Below, piece by piece: positions 4,879-12,892 of a stretch of 19,251 bases of DNA (position 1 is the stretch's first letter; every line of letters starts with the position of its first letter). Both the position numbers and the translations under genes were made by a program. A model generated the notes under the pieces. The model saw only the letters and a program-made list of their open reading frames with translations, was not told where the DNA came from and ran no database searches. Source of the DNA: an uncultured Oscillospiraceae bacterium (GTDB lineage Bacteria; Bacillota; Clostridia; Oscillospirales; Oscillospiraceae); contig CALWYA010000007.1 in NCBI GenBank assembly GCA_944385645.1, positions 1 through 19,251 of the forward strand, given 5' to 3'.

Positions 4879-4959
4879 GGGACCTTCAGTTGGGATCGTA
4901 CAGTCAAGCGGCGTTGGTTTCTACGGTTCGTGAAAAAATAGTACCATGACTGAGGTCCC
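4879..4959. repeat. Inverted repeat spanning 81 bp in a gene-free AT-richer stretch
   Basis: GGGACCTTCAGT (4879-4890) and ACTGAGGTCCC (4949-4959) are complementary apart from one bulged base. The 58-bp interior has no gene. The stretch 4816-5150 as a whole has lower GC than its surroundings and contains no convincing protein; it may be the end of the accessory module. The repeat could fold as a long hairpin RNA or mark the ends of a small non-autonomous element. Confidence 0.4.
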
Positions 4960-5096
4960 ATTATCCGGACTTTTGTCGTGAAAAGCCGGCACAGCGCGGC
5001 TTTGTATTCCGTGCGCTGCTGCACGCTTTTCCACAATATGAAAAATGAGGCAATAGCCGCGCAGGTATAAGGGGGATATTCGGGGTAAAGCTATGC

Positions 5097-5113
5097 TCGG
5101 ATGTTCCATCCGA
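5097..5113 (+). other. Small hairpin in the SASP leader
   Basis: TCGGATG and CATCCGA pair around TTC, about 37 bp upstream of the spore-protein start. No T-run follows. It may stabilise the mRNA leader. I did not find a convincing sigma-G promoter for the gene. Confidence 0.3.
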
Positions 5114-5150
5114 CCGAACTGATCAACACAATGAAAAGGAGAGACAAATC

Positions 5151-5357
5151 ATGTCTAACAACAGCAATAAGAGCAACAAGCTGGTCGTGCCTGGCGCCCG
5201 GGAGGCCATGGAGAAGTTCAAGATGGAGGCCGCCAACGAGGTGGGCGTCAACCTGAAGCAGGGCTACAACGGCGATCTGACCAGCAAGCAGGCCGGCTCC
5301 GTGGGCGGCCAGATGGTCAAGAAGATGATCGAGTCCTACGAGAACGGCATGAAGTAA
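5151..5357 (+). CDS. Alpha/beta-type small acid-soluble spore protein (SASP)
   Basis: A 68-residue DNA-coating protein that saturates the forespore chromosome, converts it to an A-like form and protects it from UV and chemicals; it is degraded on germination by the GPR protease. The family hallmarks are visible: the GPR-site region KMEAANEVGV (residues 24-33, likely cut between E26 and A27), the DLTSKQAGSVGG motif (42-53) and the MVKKMIESYE helix (55-64). Length is typical. ATG 5151 has AAAGGAG 9 nt upstream. Expression in such genes is normally forespore-specific (sigma G). It stands alone and converges on the dehydrogenase downstream. It is direct evidence that the organism forms endospores. 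Confidence 0.96.
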   Translation: MSNNSNKSNKLVVPGAREAMEKFKMEAANEVGVNLKQGYNGDLTSKQAGSVGGQMVKKMIESYENGMK

Positions 5358-5476
5358 CTCCCTTCGGAGACTTCTGACCGGGAAAACAGGGCGCAGCCGT
5401 CCGGAGGAGCTGCGGCAGGGATGCCGGGCAGTCCGGCGTCTGGGGCAGTTCCGCCGGGGGGCATAGCGCGGAAGAC

Positions 5477-5519
5477 AAAAAAGGTCCGGCAGCGCGGCTA
5501 TGCCGCGCTGCCGGACCTT
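5477..5519 (-). terminator. Terminator of the D-2-hydroxyacid dehydrogenase gene
   Basis: An 18-bp perfect stem, positions 5481-5498 with 5502-5519, around a TAT loop. In the minus direction it is followed by a T-run (A residues 5477-5482 on the plus strand). It lies 9 bp past the dehydrogenase stop and may also stop transcripts coming from the SASP gene. Confidence 0.85.
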
Positions 5520-5528
5520 CTGTACATC

Positions 5529-6518
5529 TCACAGGCCGTTGACAATGTAATTGGGCCGCTGCCCCTCCAGGAGCAGCCGCACCGAGTTCCACATGTTCCG
5601 GTGGCCCCGGGCGAAGGAGCCGCCGGTATTGCCCCCCAGGTGGGGGCTGTACACCGCCTTGTCGGCCACCTCCGGGGGCAGGGCCACCAGAGGGTGATCT
5701 GCCGGGGTGGGTTCGGGGTAGAGGGTGTCGGCGGCGAAGCCGGCCAGCTTCCCGTCGATGAGGGCCTGCCGCACCGCCAGATCGTCGATGAGCTCCCCCC
5801 GGGCGGTATTGATCAGATAGGAGCCGGGGCGCATCTTCCCGATCAGGGCGGCGTTTACGATATGCCGGGTGTGGTCGTTCACCGCGCAGTGGAGGGAGAG
5901 CATGGTGCAGGAGGCGGCCAGCTCCTCCAGGGGCAGGTAGGTCACCCCGAACTGCTCCTCCACCTCGGGAGGACGGCGGTGGGCGGTGTAGTAGTACAGC
6001 TTGCAGCCAAAGGCCCGCAGCAGTTTGGCCACCGCCTGGCCGATGTCGCCGAAGCCCACCAGTCCCACGGTCTGCTCCCCCAGCTCGGGGCCCTTGGCGG
6101 CCATGCAGGCCTCCTTCATCTGGATCTGGCGGCCCTCCACCACCGCCCGGTGGCCGGTGATGCCGTGGCGCAGGACCATCAGCATGAGCATCACCGTGTG
6201 CTCCGCCACCGAGGAGGCGTTGAAGCCCTTGTTGTGGCACACGAAGACGTTCCGCTCCCGGGCGGCGTTCAGGTCGATGCAGTTGTAGGCCACCCCCTCG
6301 GAGTGGACCATCTTCAGCCGGGGCAGGCAGTCCATCAGCTCGGCCCCCACGGGGGTGATGGCGTCCACCAGGATCACCTCGCTGTCGGGATTGGCCCGGG
6401 CGGCCTCCAGGGAGGAGGGGTACTGCCGGGCAAAGATCAGCTCCACCGGCATCTGGGCCAGGAAGTCGGGGGCGTAGGCGTCATAGCGGTCCTTGGGCCC
6501 GATGATCAGGATTTTCAT
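5529..6518 (-). CDS. D-isomer-specific 2-hydroxyacid dehydrogenase (NAD-dependent)
   Basis: A 329-residue cytosolic oxidoreductase that interconverts a D-2-hydroxyacid and the 2-oxoacid using NAD(H); the substrate (for example D-lactate, glycerate or phosphoglycerate) cannot be told from sequence. The N- and C-terminal parts form the split substrate domain; the Rossmann domain spans roughly 100-293 with GFGDIG at 155-160. The catalytic triad is present: R240 (NTARGELID), E269 (LYPEPTPADHP) and H293 (SPHLGGNT). The ATG giving MKILIIGPKD (6516-6518) is preferred, with GGAG 9 nt upstream; an in-frame ATG five codons earlier is possible. It is apparently monocistronic, flanked by a terminator downstream, and I see no functional link to its neighbours. 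Confidence 0.92.
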   Translation of the reverse strand: MKILIIGPKDRYDAYAPDFLAQMPVELIFARQYPSSLEAARANPDSEVILVDAITPVGAELMDCLPRLKMVHSEGVAYNCIDLNAARERNVFVCHNKGFNASSVAEHTVMLMLMVLRHGITGHRAVVEGRQIQMKEACMAAKGPELGEQTVGLVGFGDIGQAVAKLLRAFGCKLYYYTAHRRPPEVEEQFGVTYLPLEELAASCTMLSLHCAVNDHTRHIVNAALIGKMRPGSYLINTARGELIDDLAVRQALIDGKLAGFAADTLYPEPTPADHPLVALPPEVADKAVYSPHLGGNTGGSFARGHRNMWNSVRLLLEGQRPNYIVNGL

Positions 6519-6600
6519 TGCGGTCATCTCCACGTTCTTTTTTCAGCTCCCGCTCCGCAGGGGATAGGAATACCTGGAAAGGGCTGGATTTTGAAACAAG

Positions 6601-6627
6601 TTCCGCCCCCCAAAAAGGGGGGCGGAA
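6601..6627 (-). terminator. Likely terminator of the SLH glycosidase gene
   Basis: An 11-bp perfect stem, TTCCGCCCCCC (6601-6611) with GGGGGGCGGAA (6617-6627), and an A5 loop. It lies 13 bp after the SLH gene stop on the minus strand. Only a weak T-rich tail (CTTGTTTC) follows, so termination efficiency is uncertain. Confidence 0.6.
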
Positions 6628-6640
6628 CCATTATATCCCT

Positions 6641-9600
6641 TTATTCCGACACGGTCAAGTAGTCGGCGGATACATAGCCCCGGGCGGCCTGACCGTCCTC
6701 GTCCAGGAACAGGATGCGGTACCAGCCCTCCAGAGCCTCCAGTACCACCACCTGGTCCCCGTCGGCCAGACTGCCGATGACAGTCTGGTCGGTGCCCGGA
6801 CCGGAGCGGATGTTCAGGCCCAGCTCGGCGTCATGGACAGTGCCCGCCGGACGGCCGGGGGCGCACAGAACGGCGCACTGGGCGGTCAGCCCCCGCCAGG
6901 AGGCGGTGACGGTGACAAAGACCGGCTTGGTCCCGGTGTACAGGCAGGTGACCGTCCCGTCGGGGGCCACGGCGGCCGCGGCGGGGTCGCTGCTGGTCCA
7001 GGTGACCGCGGCGCCCTCCGCCTCCGGGGTGACGGAGGCGGTGAGCGTGGTGGCGTCCCCGGCGGTGAGGATCATCTCGGTCACGTCCAGGGTCAGGGCG
7101 TACTGGTCGGGGTCGGCGGGCTCTTCCGGGTCGGTGGGCCGGACGGGATCCTCCGGTTCTGTCGGGTCGGCGGGCTCCGTGGGTTCCGTGGGCTCCGTGG
7201 GAGCTGTCGGTTCCCCAGGCTGTTCCGCGGGCGTGAAGGTGATGGCCTGGTACAAAATGGCGGCCATCTCCGCCCGGGTCAGATTGCCCCGGGGGTCCAC
7301 TCCGTCCCCCTTGCCGCTGACCAGCCCCTGTTCCACCAGCGTGGCGGTGTGGCTCAGGGCGTACTCGGCGATCTGGTCTCGGTCGGAGAACTGGTCCAGT
7401 ACGGACAGGTCCCCGTCGGGGCAGTCCTTGCCCAGCAGGGGCAGGACCTGGCGCAGGATGGTAAAGGCCTGCTCCCGGGTGATGGGGGCGTCAGGGGAGA
7501 AGAGCCCCTCTCCGGTGCCGGAGGCCAGCCCGGCGTGCTGAGCCCAGGACAGGGCGGTGTAATAGTAGGCGTCGGGGGAGACGTCAGAGAAGTCGGCCGT
7601 GCCGGCGGGCGCAGGCCGCCCCAGGGCGTTGTAGAGCATGAGCATGAAGTCCCCTCGGCGGATCTGGTTGTCCCGGCCGAATTCGGTGGAGCTGACGCCG
7701 GTGACAATGCCGTGGGCATAGCAGTATTCCACGGCAGTATAGGCCCAGTGCTCCTTCGTCACGTCGCTGTGGACATAGACGGGGGAGACGGAGATGGTCT
7801 GGCTGATCCCTCCGGCGGTGAAGGTGAGGGAGCCCTCGCCGGGGACCTCGGGGGCGGTGTACAGGCCGGTGTCGTCCACCGTGCCCACGTCCCCCTCCGA
7901 CGTCCAGGTGATGACGTCGGCGTCCCACTCCCGCAGGGCCTCCCGGCCCCAGTAGGACCCGGAGGCGGTGAGCTGGATCTGTTCTCCCGGCTCCACGGTC
8001 AGGGCGGTGAGGGCGCCGCTCTCTCCCGCCCGGGAGATGGTGAGGGAGGTGAGGGCGTCCACCACGTGGAGCTGGGCGGTCCCCTCCAGGTCGCGGTCCC
8101 GATCCCGCAGACGCAGGATGTCGGTGCCCGCCCGGTCTCCGGCGGTGTAGACCCCGTCCTCGATCTCGCCCAGCTCCTCCCAGGAGGTGATGGTCACCTC
8201 GTCCAGATCGGTCTCCACCAGGTTGAGCCCCTCGTCCAGGGCCACGGCCTGGGGCAGCTCCAGGGAGGTGCCGGTGAGCAGGACCTGACCCTCCTGGGTG
8301 AGGGCCAGCCGGCTGGCCTGGCCGTCTCCGGTCTCGTCGGTGACCAGGAGAAGGTAGGTGGCGCAGCGGCGGGGACTGCCCCCGGAGGGGCTGTTCTGGA
8401 GGGCGGTCCCCTCCTGGCCGGGCAGCCACACGGACAGGGCGGTGGAGCCGCCCCCATCCACATTTACCGCCCACACGCAGTCCTGACGCAGCAGCTCGTC
8501 GGCCAGATCCTTCTCGCTCAGGCCAACGGAGTAGCCGGACTGCCGGCCGTCGGCGGCGTAGAGCACCAGGGTGCCGTCCGCGCGCATGCCGATGGCGGAG
8601 CGGGGCTGCCGGCCGTCGGCGCGGTAGGTCCAGTCGGAGCTGTCGGTGACGGCCCCGTCCTGGATCAGAATGTCCCCCACCCCGCAGGCCCACTGGGTTT
8701 GGGACAGGGCCTCGTCCCCGCAGGAGGTGCGCAGGGTGATCCGGTCCCCCACCTGGAAGGACGTGAAGATGAAATCATAGCCCGAGGCGTCGTCGGCGGT
8801 GAGGATGTACTCGTCCGCCCCGATGTCCAGAGCCCCCTCTCCCTGGACCACCTCGGTGACCTCCAGCTCCAGGGTGGAATTCACGGTCAGCGACCGGGTG
8901 GTCAGGGCGTCTTCGATCAGCGCCTCCAGCTCGTCCCGGTCCAGATCGTCCAGCTCCAGCTCCCGGTCCTCCGGCTCCAGGTCCAGACCCCGGGCCAGCT
9001 GGCGCAGCTCGCTGCGGCTGAACTCCTCCAGGTCGGGGAGGGCGCTGTCGGTCAGCTTCATGCGCACGAACCAGCCGGAGCCCGAGCTGTGGGTGTGCTC
9101 GTCAGAAAAGTCCTGGTTATAGAGGTAGAGCCCCCCGGTGGACGCCCGGGCCTTGTTGAAGTGGTGGGGGGTGACGGTCTGGTCGTTGGTGTGGTTGGTG
9201 AGGGTCAGCTCCACCTGGGGGTGGCCCATGATGGAGACCTGCCCATCGGTGATGAGCAGGGCGTTCTCCTCATTGCCGCTGGACTTGTACACCCCGTCCT
9301 CGATGACAATGCCGATGGGCACGCCGGTGGACAGGGAGAAGAAGTCGGTGTTGATGGCCCCCACCACGTGGAGGCCGGCCTCCCGGGCCCGGGAGACGGC
9401 GGTGTTGATGGTGACCGCCCCGTACACCGAGCCGGAGCCCTGGACCAGGATGGGGGTGACGGAGCTGTCCTCCTCCAGCTCCAGGGAGAAGCTCTCCACC
9501 CGGCTGTCGTTGTTAACGGTGATGGTGTTGTAATAGGTCAGGCCGTCCAGCACCGGAATGGCGGTCTGGAGGGTCTGCTCCCCGGCGTGGGCCAGGGCGG

Positions 9601-9673
9601 AGGGGGCGGCCAGCACCAGGGCCAGGAAGAGGGCCGCCGCCCGGCGGGACAGGGATCGCAGTTGTTGTTTCAT
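6641..9673 (-). CDS. Secreted SLH-anchored phosphodiester glycosidase-domain protein with Big and SH3 domains
   Basis: 1010 residues. A Sec signal peptide (about 1-28, ending SALAHA) leads to a NAGPA/DUF2233-type phosphodiester glycosidase domain (about 60-450) with its hallmark stretches GAINTDFFSLSTGVPIG, RSAIGMRADG and VNVDGGGSTALS; relatives cleave GlcNAc-phosphodiesters or related glycan phosphodiesters. A highly acidic helical insert (about 212-262) interrupts that domain. Ig-like (Big) sequence follows (about 450-635), then three SLH repeats (about 636-825; DVTKEHWAYTAVEYCYAHGI, FSDVSPDAYYYTALSWA, FSDRDQIAEYALSH), a Thr-Glu-Pro linker, another Big domain (DVTEMILTAGDATTLTASVT) and a C-terminal SH3b domain (LNIRSGPGTDQTVIGSL). 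SLH repeats bind pyruvylated cell-wall polymer, so it should sit on the wall outside the membrane. ATG 9673 has AAAGGAG 5 nt upstream. It is divergent from the operon that ends in csaB. Confidence 0.92.
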   Translation of the reverse strand: MKQQLRSLSRRAAALFLALVLAAPSALAHAGEQTLQTAIPVLDGLTYYNTITVNNDSRVESFSLELEEDSSVTPILVQGSGSVYGAVTINTAVSRAREAGLHVVGAINTDFFSLSTGVPIGIVIEDGVYKSSGNEENALLITDGQVSIMGHPQVELTLTNHTNDQTVTPHHFNKARASTGGLYLYNQDFSDEHTHSSGSGWFVRMKLTDSALPDLEEFSRSELRQLARGLDLEPEDRELELDDLDRDELEALIEDALTTRSLTVNSTLELEVTEVVQGEGALDIGADEYILTADDASGYDFIFTSFQVGDRITLRTSCGDEALSQTQWACGVGDILIQDGAVTDSSDWTYRADGRQPRSAIGMRADGTLVLYAADGRQSGYSVGLSEKDLADELLRQDCVWAVNVDGGGSTALSVWLPGQEGTALQNSPSGGSPRRCATYLLLVTDETGDGQASRLALTQEGQVLLTGTSLELPQAVALDEGLNLVETDLDEVTITSWEELGEIEDGVYTAGDRAGTDILRLRDRDRDLEGTAQLHVVDALTSLTISRAGESGALTALTVEPGEQIQLTASGSYWGREALREWDADVITWTSEGDVGTVDDTGLYTAPEVPGEGSLTFTAGGISQTISVSPVYVHSDVTKEHWAYTAVEYCYAHGIVTGVSSTEFGRDNQIRRGDFMLMLYNALGRPAPAGTADFSDVSPDAYYYTALSWAQHAGLASGTGEGLFSPDAPITREQAFTILRQVLPLLGKDCPDGDLSVLDQFSDRDQIAEYALSHTATLVEQGLVSGKGDGVDPRGNLTRAEMAAILYQAITFTPAEQPGEPTAPTEPTEPTEPADPTEPEDPVRPTDPEEPADPDQYALTLDVTEMILTAGDATTLTASVTPEAEGAAVTWTSSDPAAAAVAPDGTVTCLYTGTKPVFVTVTASWRGLTAQCAVLCAPGRPAGTVHDAELGLNIRSGPGTDQTVIGSLADGDQVVVLEALEGWYRILFLDEDGQAARGYVSADYLTVSE
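7173..7199 (-). repeat. 9-bp tandem repeat coding the Thr-Glu-Pro linker
   Basis: Three consecutive copies of GG(C/T)TCCGTG at 7173, 7182 and 7191, with a decayed fourth at 7200, encode the (T-E-P)n linker between the SLH repeats and the second Big domain. Copy number may vary between strains by slippage. Confidence 0.7.
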
Positions 9674-9714
9674 GGGAACTCCTTTGCACGGATCAAAACA
9701 TCGGAACGCCTCCC

Positions 9715-9743
9715 ATTGTAGCAGATGCGGCGGCCGCTTTCAA
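9715..9743 (-). promoter_or_regulatory. Promoter of the SLH glycosidase gene
   Basis: On the minus strand, TTGAAA (9738-9743), a 17-nt spacer and TACAAT (9715-9720). Start is near 9708, giving a leader of about 35 nt. The hexamers and spacer length are identical to those of the divergent murJ promoter. Confidence 0.75.
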
Positions 9744-9803
9744 TGGAAAAAGACAGAAAACCGTCCCCCGGACGAAGTTTATAAAACCTTAAAAATTGAA
9801 CGG

Positions 9804-9832
9804 TTGAAAAAGGTTGGGGGATAGTGTACAAT
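9804..9832 (+). promoter_or_regulatory. Promoter of the murJ-csaB cell-surface operon
   Basis: TTGAAA (9804-9809), a 17-nt spacer and TACAAT (9827-9832); start near 9839, about 21 nt before the first codon. No operator was recognised in the 60 bp between this and the divergent SLH promoter. Confidence 0.75.
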
Positions 9833-9859
9833 AAACTGATATTCTGACCAAAGGGGGGA

Positions 9860-11428
9860 TTGGCTCTGGACGAACGGAGCGGCGGCGCGGCCCGCACCAT
9901 CAGCGTGGTGATGCTGGTCACCCTGATCGGCAAGGTGCTGGGCCTGTACCGGGACCGGCTGCTGGCCATCCACTACAGTGTGGGTCCCGAGGCCAGCGCC
10001 TTTTTCACGGCCAGCCGTATCCCCCGGGTGTTTTTTGACGCGGTGTTCGCCTCGGCCATCGCCGCCTGTTTCATTCCGGTGTTCAGCGAGTACCTGGAGA
10101 AACGGGGAAAACAGGAGGCCTTCCGCTTCGCCGGGCAGTTCATCACCGCCATCGCCCTGCTCACCGGGGCGCTGACCCTGCTGGGCATGGCCTTCCCCGG
10201 GCCCATGGTGGCCCTGTTCGCCGACTATGACGACCCGGGCACCACCGCCCTGGCCGCCCAGCTGACCCGGGTGATGTTCCCCACGGTGCTCTTCTCCGGG
10301 GTGGCCTTCTCCCTGGTGGGGGTGCTCCAGGCCCTGGGCCACTTCACCGCCCCCGCCCTCATGTCGGCGGTGTCCAACCTGGTGATCATCCTCTACTTCT
10401 TCGGCCTGGACAGCCGCCTGGGCATCTTCGGCCTGGCTGGGGCCTATCTTCTGGGCTGGTTCCTCCAGGGGGCCATCCAGGTGCCCCCCCTGGGCCGGCT
10501 GGGCTACCGGTACCGGCCGGGGCTGGACTTCAAGTCCGAGGGCATGAAGAAGGTCTTCGCCCTCATGGGGCCGGTGATGGTGTCCACCTGGATTCAGCCC
10601 ATCACCCAGGCCATCTCCTCCCGGTTCGGCTCCCGGCTGTACGACGGGGGCGGGGTGGCCGCCCTGGAGTACGCCTCCAACCTGTATCTGGTCATCGCGG
10701 GCACCTTCATCCTGTCGGTGACCAACGTGATCTTCCCCCGCCTGTCCCGGCTCACCGCCGGGGGGAGGGAGGGGGAGTTCCGGGAGACCCTCCGCCAGAC
10801 CACCCACACCAGCCTCTTTTTCATCCTGCCCATGTCGGTGGGGCTGATGGTGGTGGCCCGGCCCCTGGTGTCCCTCATCTACGGGGGCGGGGAGTTCGAC
10901 GCCTTCTCGGTGGACATCACCGCCACCGCCCTCACCTGGATGTCCCTGGGCATGGGGGGCTACGCGGTGCAGAACGTGCTCAGCCGGGCCTACTTCGCCC
11001 GGCAGAACGGGACGGGCCCCCTGGTAGCCGGCGTGGTCTCCATCGGGGCCAACATCCTGCTGTGTCTGGCCCTGACGCAGCGGTTCCAGGTGGCCGGTCT
11101 GGCGGCGGCCACCGCCGTTACCTCCACAGTGTACGCCCTGCTTCTGCTGGCGCCCATGCAGCGCCGGGGGGAGGGGGTGCTGGACCGGGCCATGGTCCGG
11201 GACCTGGCCAAGATGGTCCTGTGCGCCTTGGTGATGGGGCTGGCGGCCTGGCTGGCCCTGGGCTGGCTGGAGGGGGTCCTGCCCGCCGGCAAGGCAGGGG
11301 AGGCTCTGGCCCTGGGGCTGTGCGCCCTGGGGGGCGCCGCCGTCTATTTCGCCCTGGCCTTCTGTCTGGGGCTGGGGGAGGCCAGACTGTCGGCCTCCCT
11401 GGTGAAACAAATCGGGAAACGAGGTTGA
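9860..11428 (+). CDS. murJ: MurJ-like lipid II / polyprenyl-linked glycan flippase (MVF/MOP superfamily)
   Basis: A 522-residue polytopic membrane protein of the MurJ (MviN) family, which flips undecaprenyl-linked sugars such as lipid II to the outer face. Family features: the N-terminal GKVLGLYRDRLLA helix with R31 at the E. coli MurJ R24 position, SRIPRVFFDAVFASA followed by FIPVFSEYLEKRG (matching AFVPILAEY), and the later FPRLSRL and VLSRAYFARQNG segments. Length matches the family. There is no ATG: AAAGGGGGG at 9850-9858 is followed by in-frame TTG 9860 and CTG 9866, and I take TTG. It is first in a six-gene operon. Because the next genes assemble a wall polymer, this copy may flip the polymer precursor rather than lipid II; that is inference, and the cell may have another MurJ. 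Confidence 0.88.
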   Translation: MALDERSGGAARTISVVMLVTLIGKVLGLYRDRLLAIHYSVGPEASAFFTASRIPRVFFDAVFASAIAACFIPVFSEYLEKRGKQEAFRFAGQFITAIALLTGALTLLGMAFPGPMVALFADYDDPGTTALAAQLTRVMFPTVLFSGVAFSLVGVLQALGHFTAPALMSAVSNLVIILYFFGLDSRLGIFGLAGAYLLGWFLQGAIQVPPLGRLGYRYRPGLDFKSEGMKKVFALMGPVMVSTWIQPITQAISSRFGSRLYDGGGVAALEYASNLYLVIAGTFILSVTNVIFPRLSRLTAGGREGEFRETLRQTTHTSLFFILPMSVGLMVVARPLVSLIYGGGEFDAFSVDITATALTWMSLGMGGYAVQNVLSRAYFARQNGTGPLVAGVVSIGANILLCLALTQRFQVAGLAAATAVTSTVYALLLLAPMQRRGEGVLDRAMVRDLAKMVLCALVMGLAAWLALGWLEGVLPAGKAGEALALGLCALGGAAVYFALAFCLGLGEARLSASLVKQIGKRG

Positions 11429-11431
11429 GCA

Positions 11432-12892
11432 ATGGAACGGGTAAAGCAAGTGCTGGATGCCAGCGCCCTCTGGCGGGCCCTTATGGCCCTGTGCGCCTGG
11501 GTGGGCGGCCAGTGGGACCGCAGCGGCATCGTTCAGTGGTTCCTCCACCCTCGGGGGTGGACCCCCGCCGCGTCGGAGGGCAGTATCTTCTACAAGCTCT
11601 GGGCTCTGGTGCGCCGGGGGCTGTGCCGGCTGTATGAGCTGCTGCGCCTGGACCGGCTGTTTGCCGGCAGCGTGTTCACCAAGACCTGGTTCTGGTGCGC
11701 CCTGCCGGTGGTCCTGGCCCCCCTGCTGTCCTTCTTCCACCCCTCCATGATGGTGCTGGGGCTGTGTCTGGTGGGGGGGTGCTCCCTGCTGCTGAATCTG
11801 GTCCGGGACCGGCAGCGGCAGCTGGTGTGGGCCCCGGTGAACCGGTATATCCTCCTGTACGCCGCCGTCTATCTGGCCGGCACCTTGTTTTCGGTGAACC
11901 TGCGGGGGAGCCTGGGGCCGGGTCTTCTGTCGGTGGCCTTCATCCTCTTCGCCGTGGTGCTGGGCAGCGCCGTGACCAGCCAGCGGCAGCTGGACGCCCT
12001 GGTGGACCTGATGGTGCTGGCGGGGACGGTGGTGTGCGCCTATGGCATTCTGCAGTATGTATTCCGCTGGGGGTATCAGTCGGCGGCCTGGGTGGACAGC
12101 GATATGTTCTCCTCCATCGAGTTCCGGGTACCCTCCACCCTGGAGAACCCAAACATGCTGGGGCAGTACCTGATCCTGGCTATCCCCCTGGGGGGGGCCA
12201 GATTGCTGGCCGCCAAGAGCTGGCCCCGGCGGATCTTCTATCTGGTCTGCTGCGCCGTCATGTGCGTGTGTATGCTGCTCACCTTATCACGGGGGGCGTG
12301 GCTGGGCCTGCTTTTTGCCGGGGTGGTGTTCGTGCTGCTGTGGAACCCCCGGCTGATCCTGCTGGCCCCGGTGGCCCTGGTGGTGCTGTACTTCGTCCTG
12401 CCGGACGCGGTGATCGACCGGTTCGCCAGCATCGGCGATTTGGGGGACAGCTCCACCTCCTACCGGGTGTCTATCTGGATGGGCGTGCTGGCCATGCTCC
12501 GGGACTACTGGATGTGCGGCATCGGCCCGGGGGACGCAGCTTTCAACATGGTCTACCCGGCCTACAGCTATAATGGAATCATCGCCCCCCACTCCCACAA
12601 CCTGTTTTTGCAGATCGTGTGCGACGCGGGCATCGTGGCGCTGGCCGTCTTTGTGATCCTGCTCTTTGTCTATTTCCGCATGATGTGCTCCGCCCTGGGC
12701 CGGGAGAAGGACCGGACCAGCCGGATGCTCCAGATCGCCTTCACCGCCGGCGTGTGCGGCTTCATGGTCCAGGCCATGACCGACTACTCCTTCTATAACT
12801 ACCGGGTCATGTTCCTGTTCTGGGCTTATCTGGCCCTGGGGGCCGCCGCCGCCCGGCGCAGCTCCATGGCCCAGGGGAGGCTGTGGACATGA
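11432..12892 (+). CDS. O-antigen ligase (Wzy_C/WaaL) family membrane protein
   Basis: A 486-residue polytopic membrane protein with a Wzy_C/O-antigen ligase core. Members polymerise or transfer lipid-linked glycans on the outer face of the membrane. Seen: a long amphipathic N-terminal region (about 1-90) unlike the core, hydrophobic segments from about residue 90 onward, the TLSRGAWLG motif (about 284-292), the SSTSYRVSIWMGVLAMLRDY loop leading to GIGPG, and the periplasmic-side-type HSHNLFLQ motif (about 387-394) that carries the family's key His. In a Gram-positive cell it would most plausibly polymerise or attach a secondary wall polymer. The gene begins 3 bp after the murJ stop and its TGA overlaps the next ATG (ATGA), so the operon is translationally coupled. 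Confidence 0.88.
   Translation: MERVKQVLDASALWRALMALCAWVGGQWDRSGIVQWFLHPRGWTPAASEGSIFYKLWALVRRGLCRLYELLRLDRLFAGSVFTKTWFWCALPVVLAPLLSFFHPSMMVLGLCLVGGCSLLLNLVRDRQRQLVWAPVNRYILLYAAVYLAGTLFSVNLRGSLGPGLLSVAFILFAVVLGSAVTSQRQLDALVDLMVLAGTVVCAYGILQYVFRWGYQSAAWVDSDMFSSIEFRVPSTLENPNMLGQYLILAIPLGGARLLAAKSWPRRIFYLVCCAVMCVCMLLTLSRGAWLGLLFAGVVFVLLWNPRLILLAPVALVVLYFVLPDAVIDRFASIGDLGDSSTSYRVSIWMGVLAMLRDYWMCGIGPGDAAFNMVYPAYSYNGIIAPHSHNLFLQIVCDAGIVALAVFVILLFVYFRMMCSALGREKDRTSRMLQIAFTAGVCGFMVQAMTDYSFYNYRVMFLFWAYLALGAAAARRSSMAQGRLWT

Noticed and set aside
4879..4959. A tRNA gene, because the ends form a 7-bp acceptor-like stem and AGTCAAGCGG resembles a D-arm
   Set aside because: No anticodon arm or TTCGA T-arm can be folded, so it is reported only as an inverted repeat.
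5045..5085. A sigma-G promoter for the SASP gene (TGAAAAA ... GGTATAA)
   Set aside because: The -10 match to the sigma-G consensus is poor, and alternatives are equally weak, so no promoter is called.
6518..9721. A 1067-codon open frame on the plus strand opposite the SLH glycosidase gene
   Set aside because: It is a GC-driven antisense shadow: composition is Gly/Val/Gln-rich with no domains, while the minus strand has clear signal-peptide, glycosidase, SLH and SH3 sequence.
9779..11740. A 653-codon open frame on the minus strand across murJ
   Set aside because: His/Gln/Gly-rich low-complexity translation typical of the antisense of hydrophobic high-GC genes; the plus strand has recognisable MurJ sequence.
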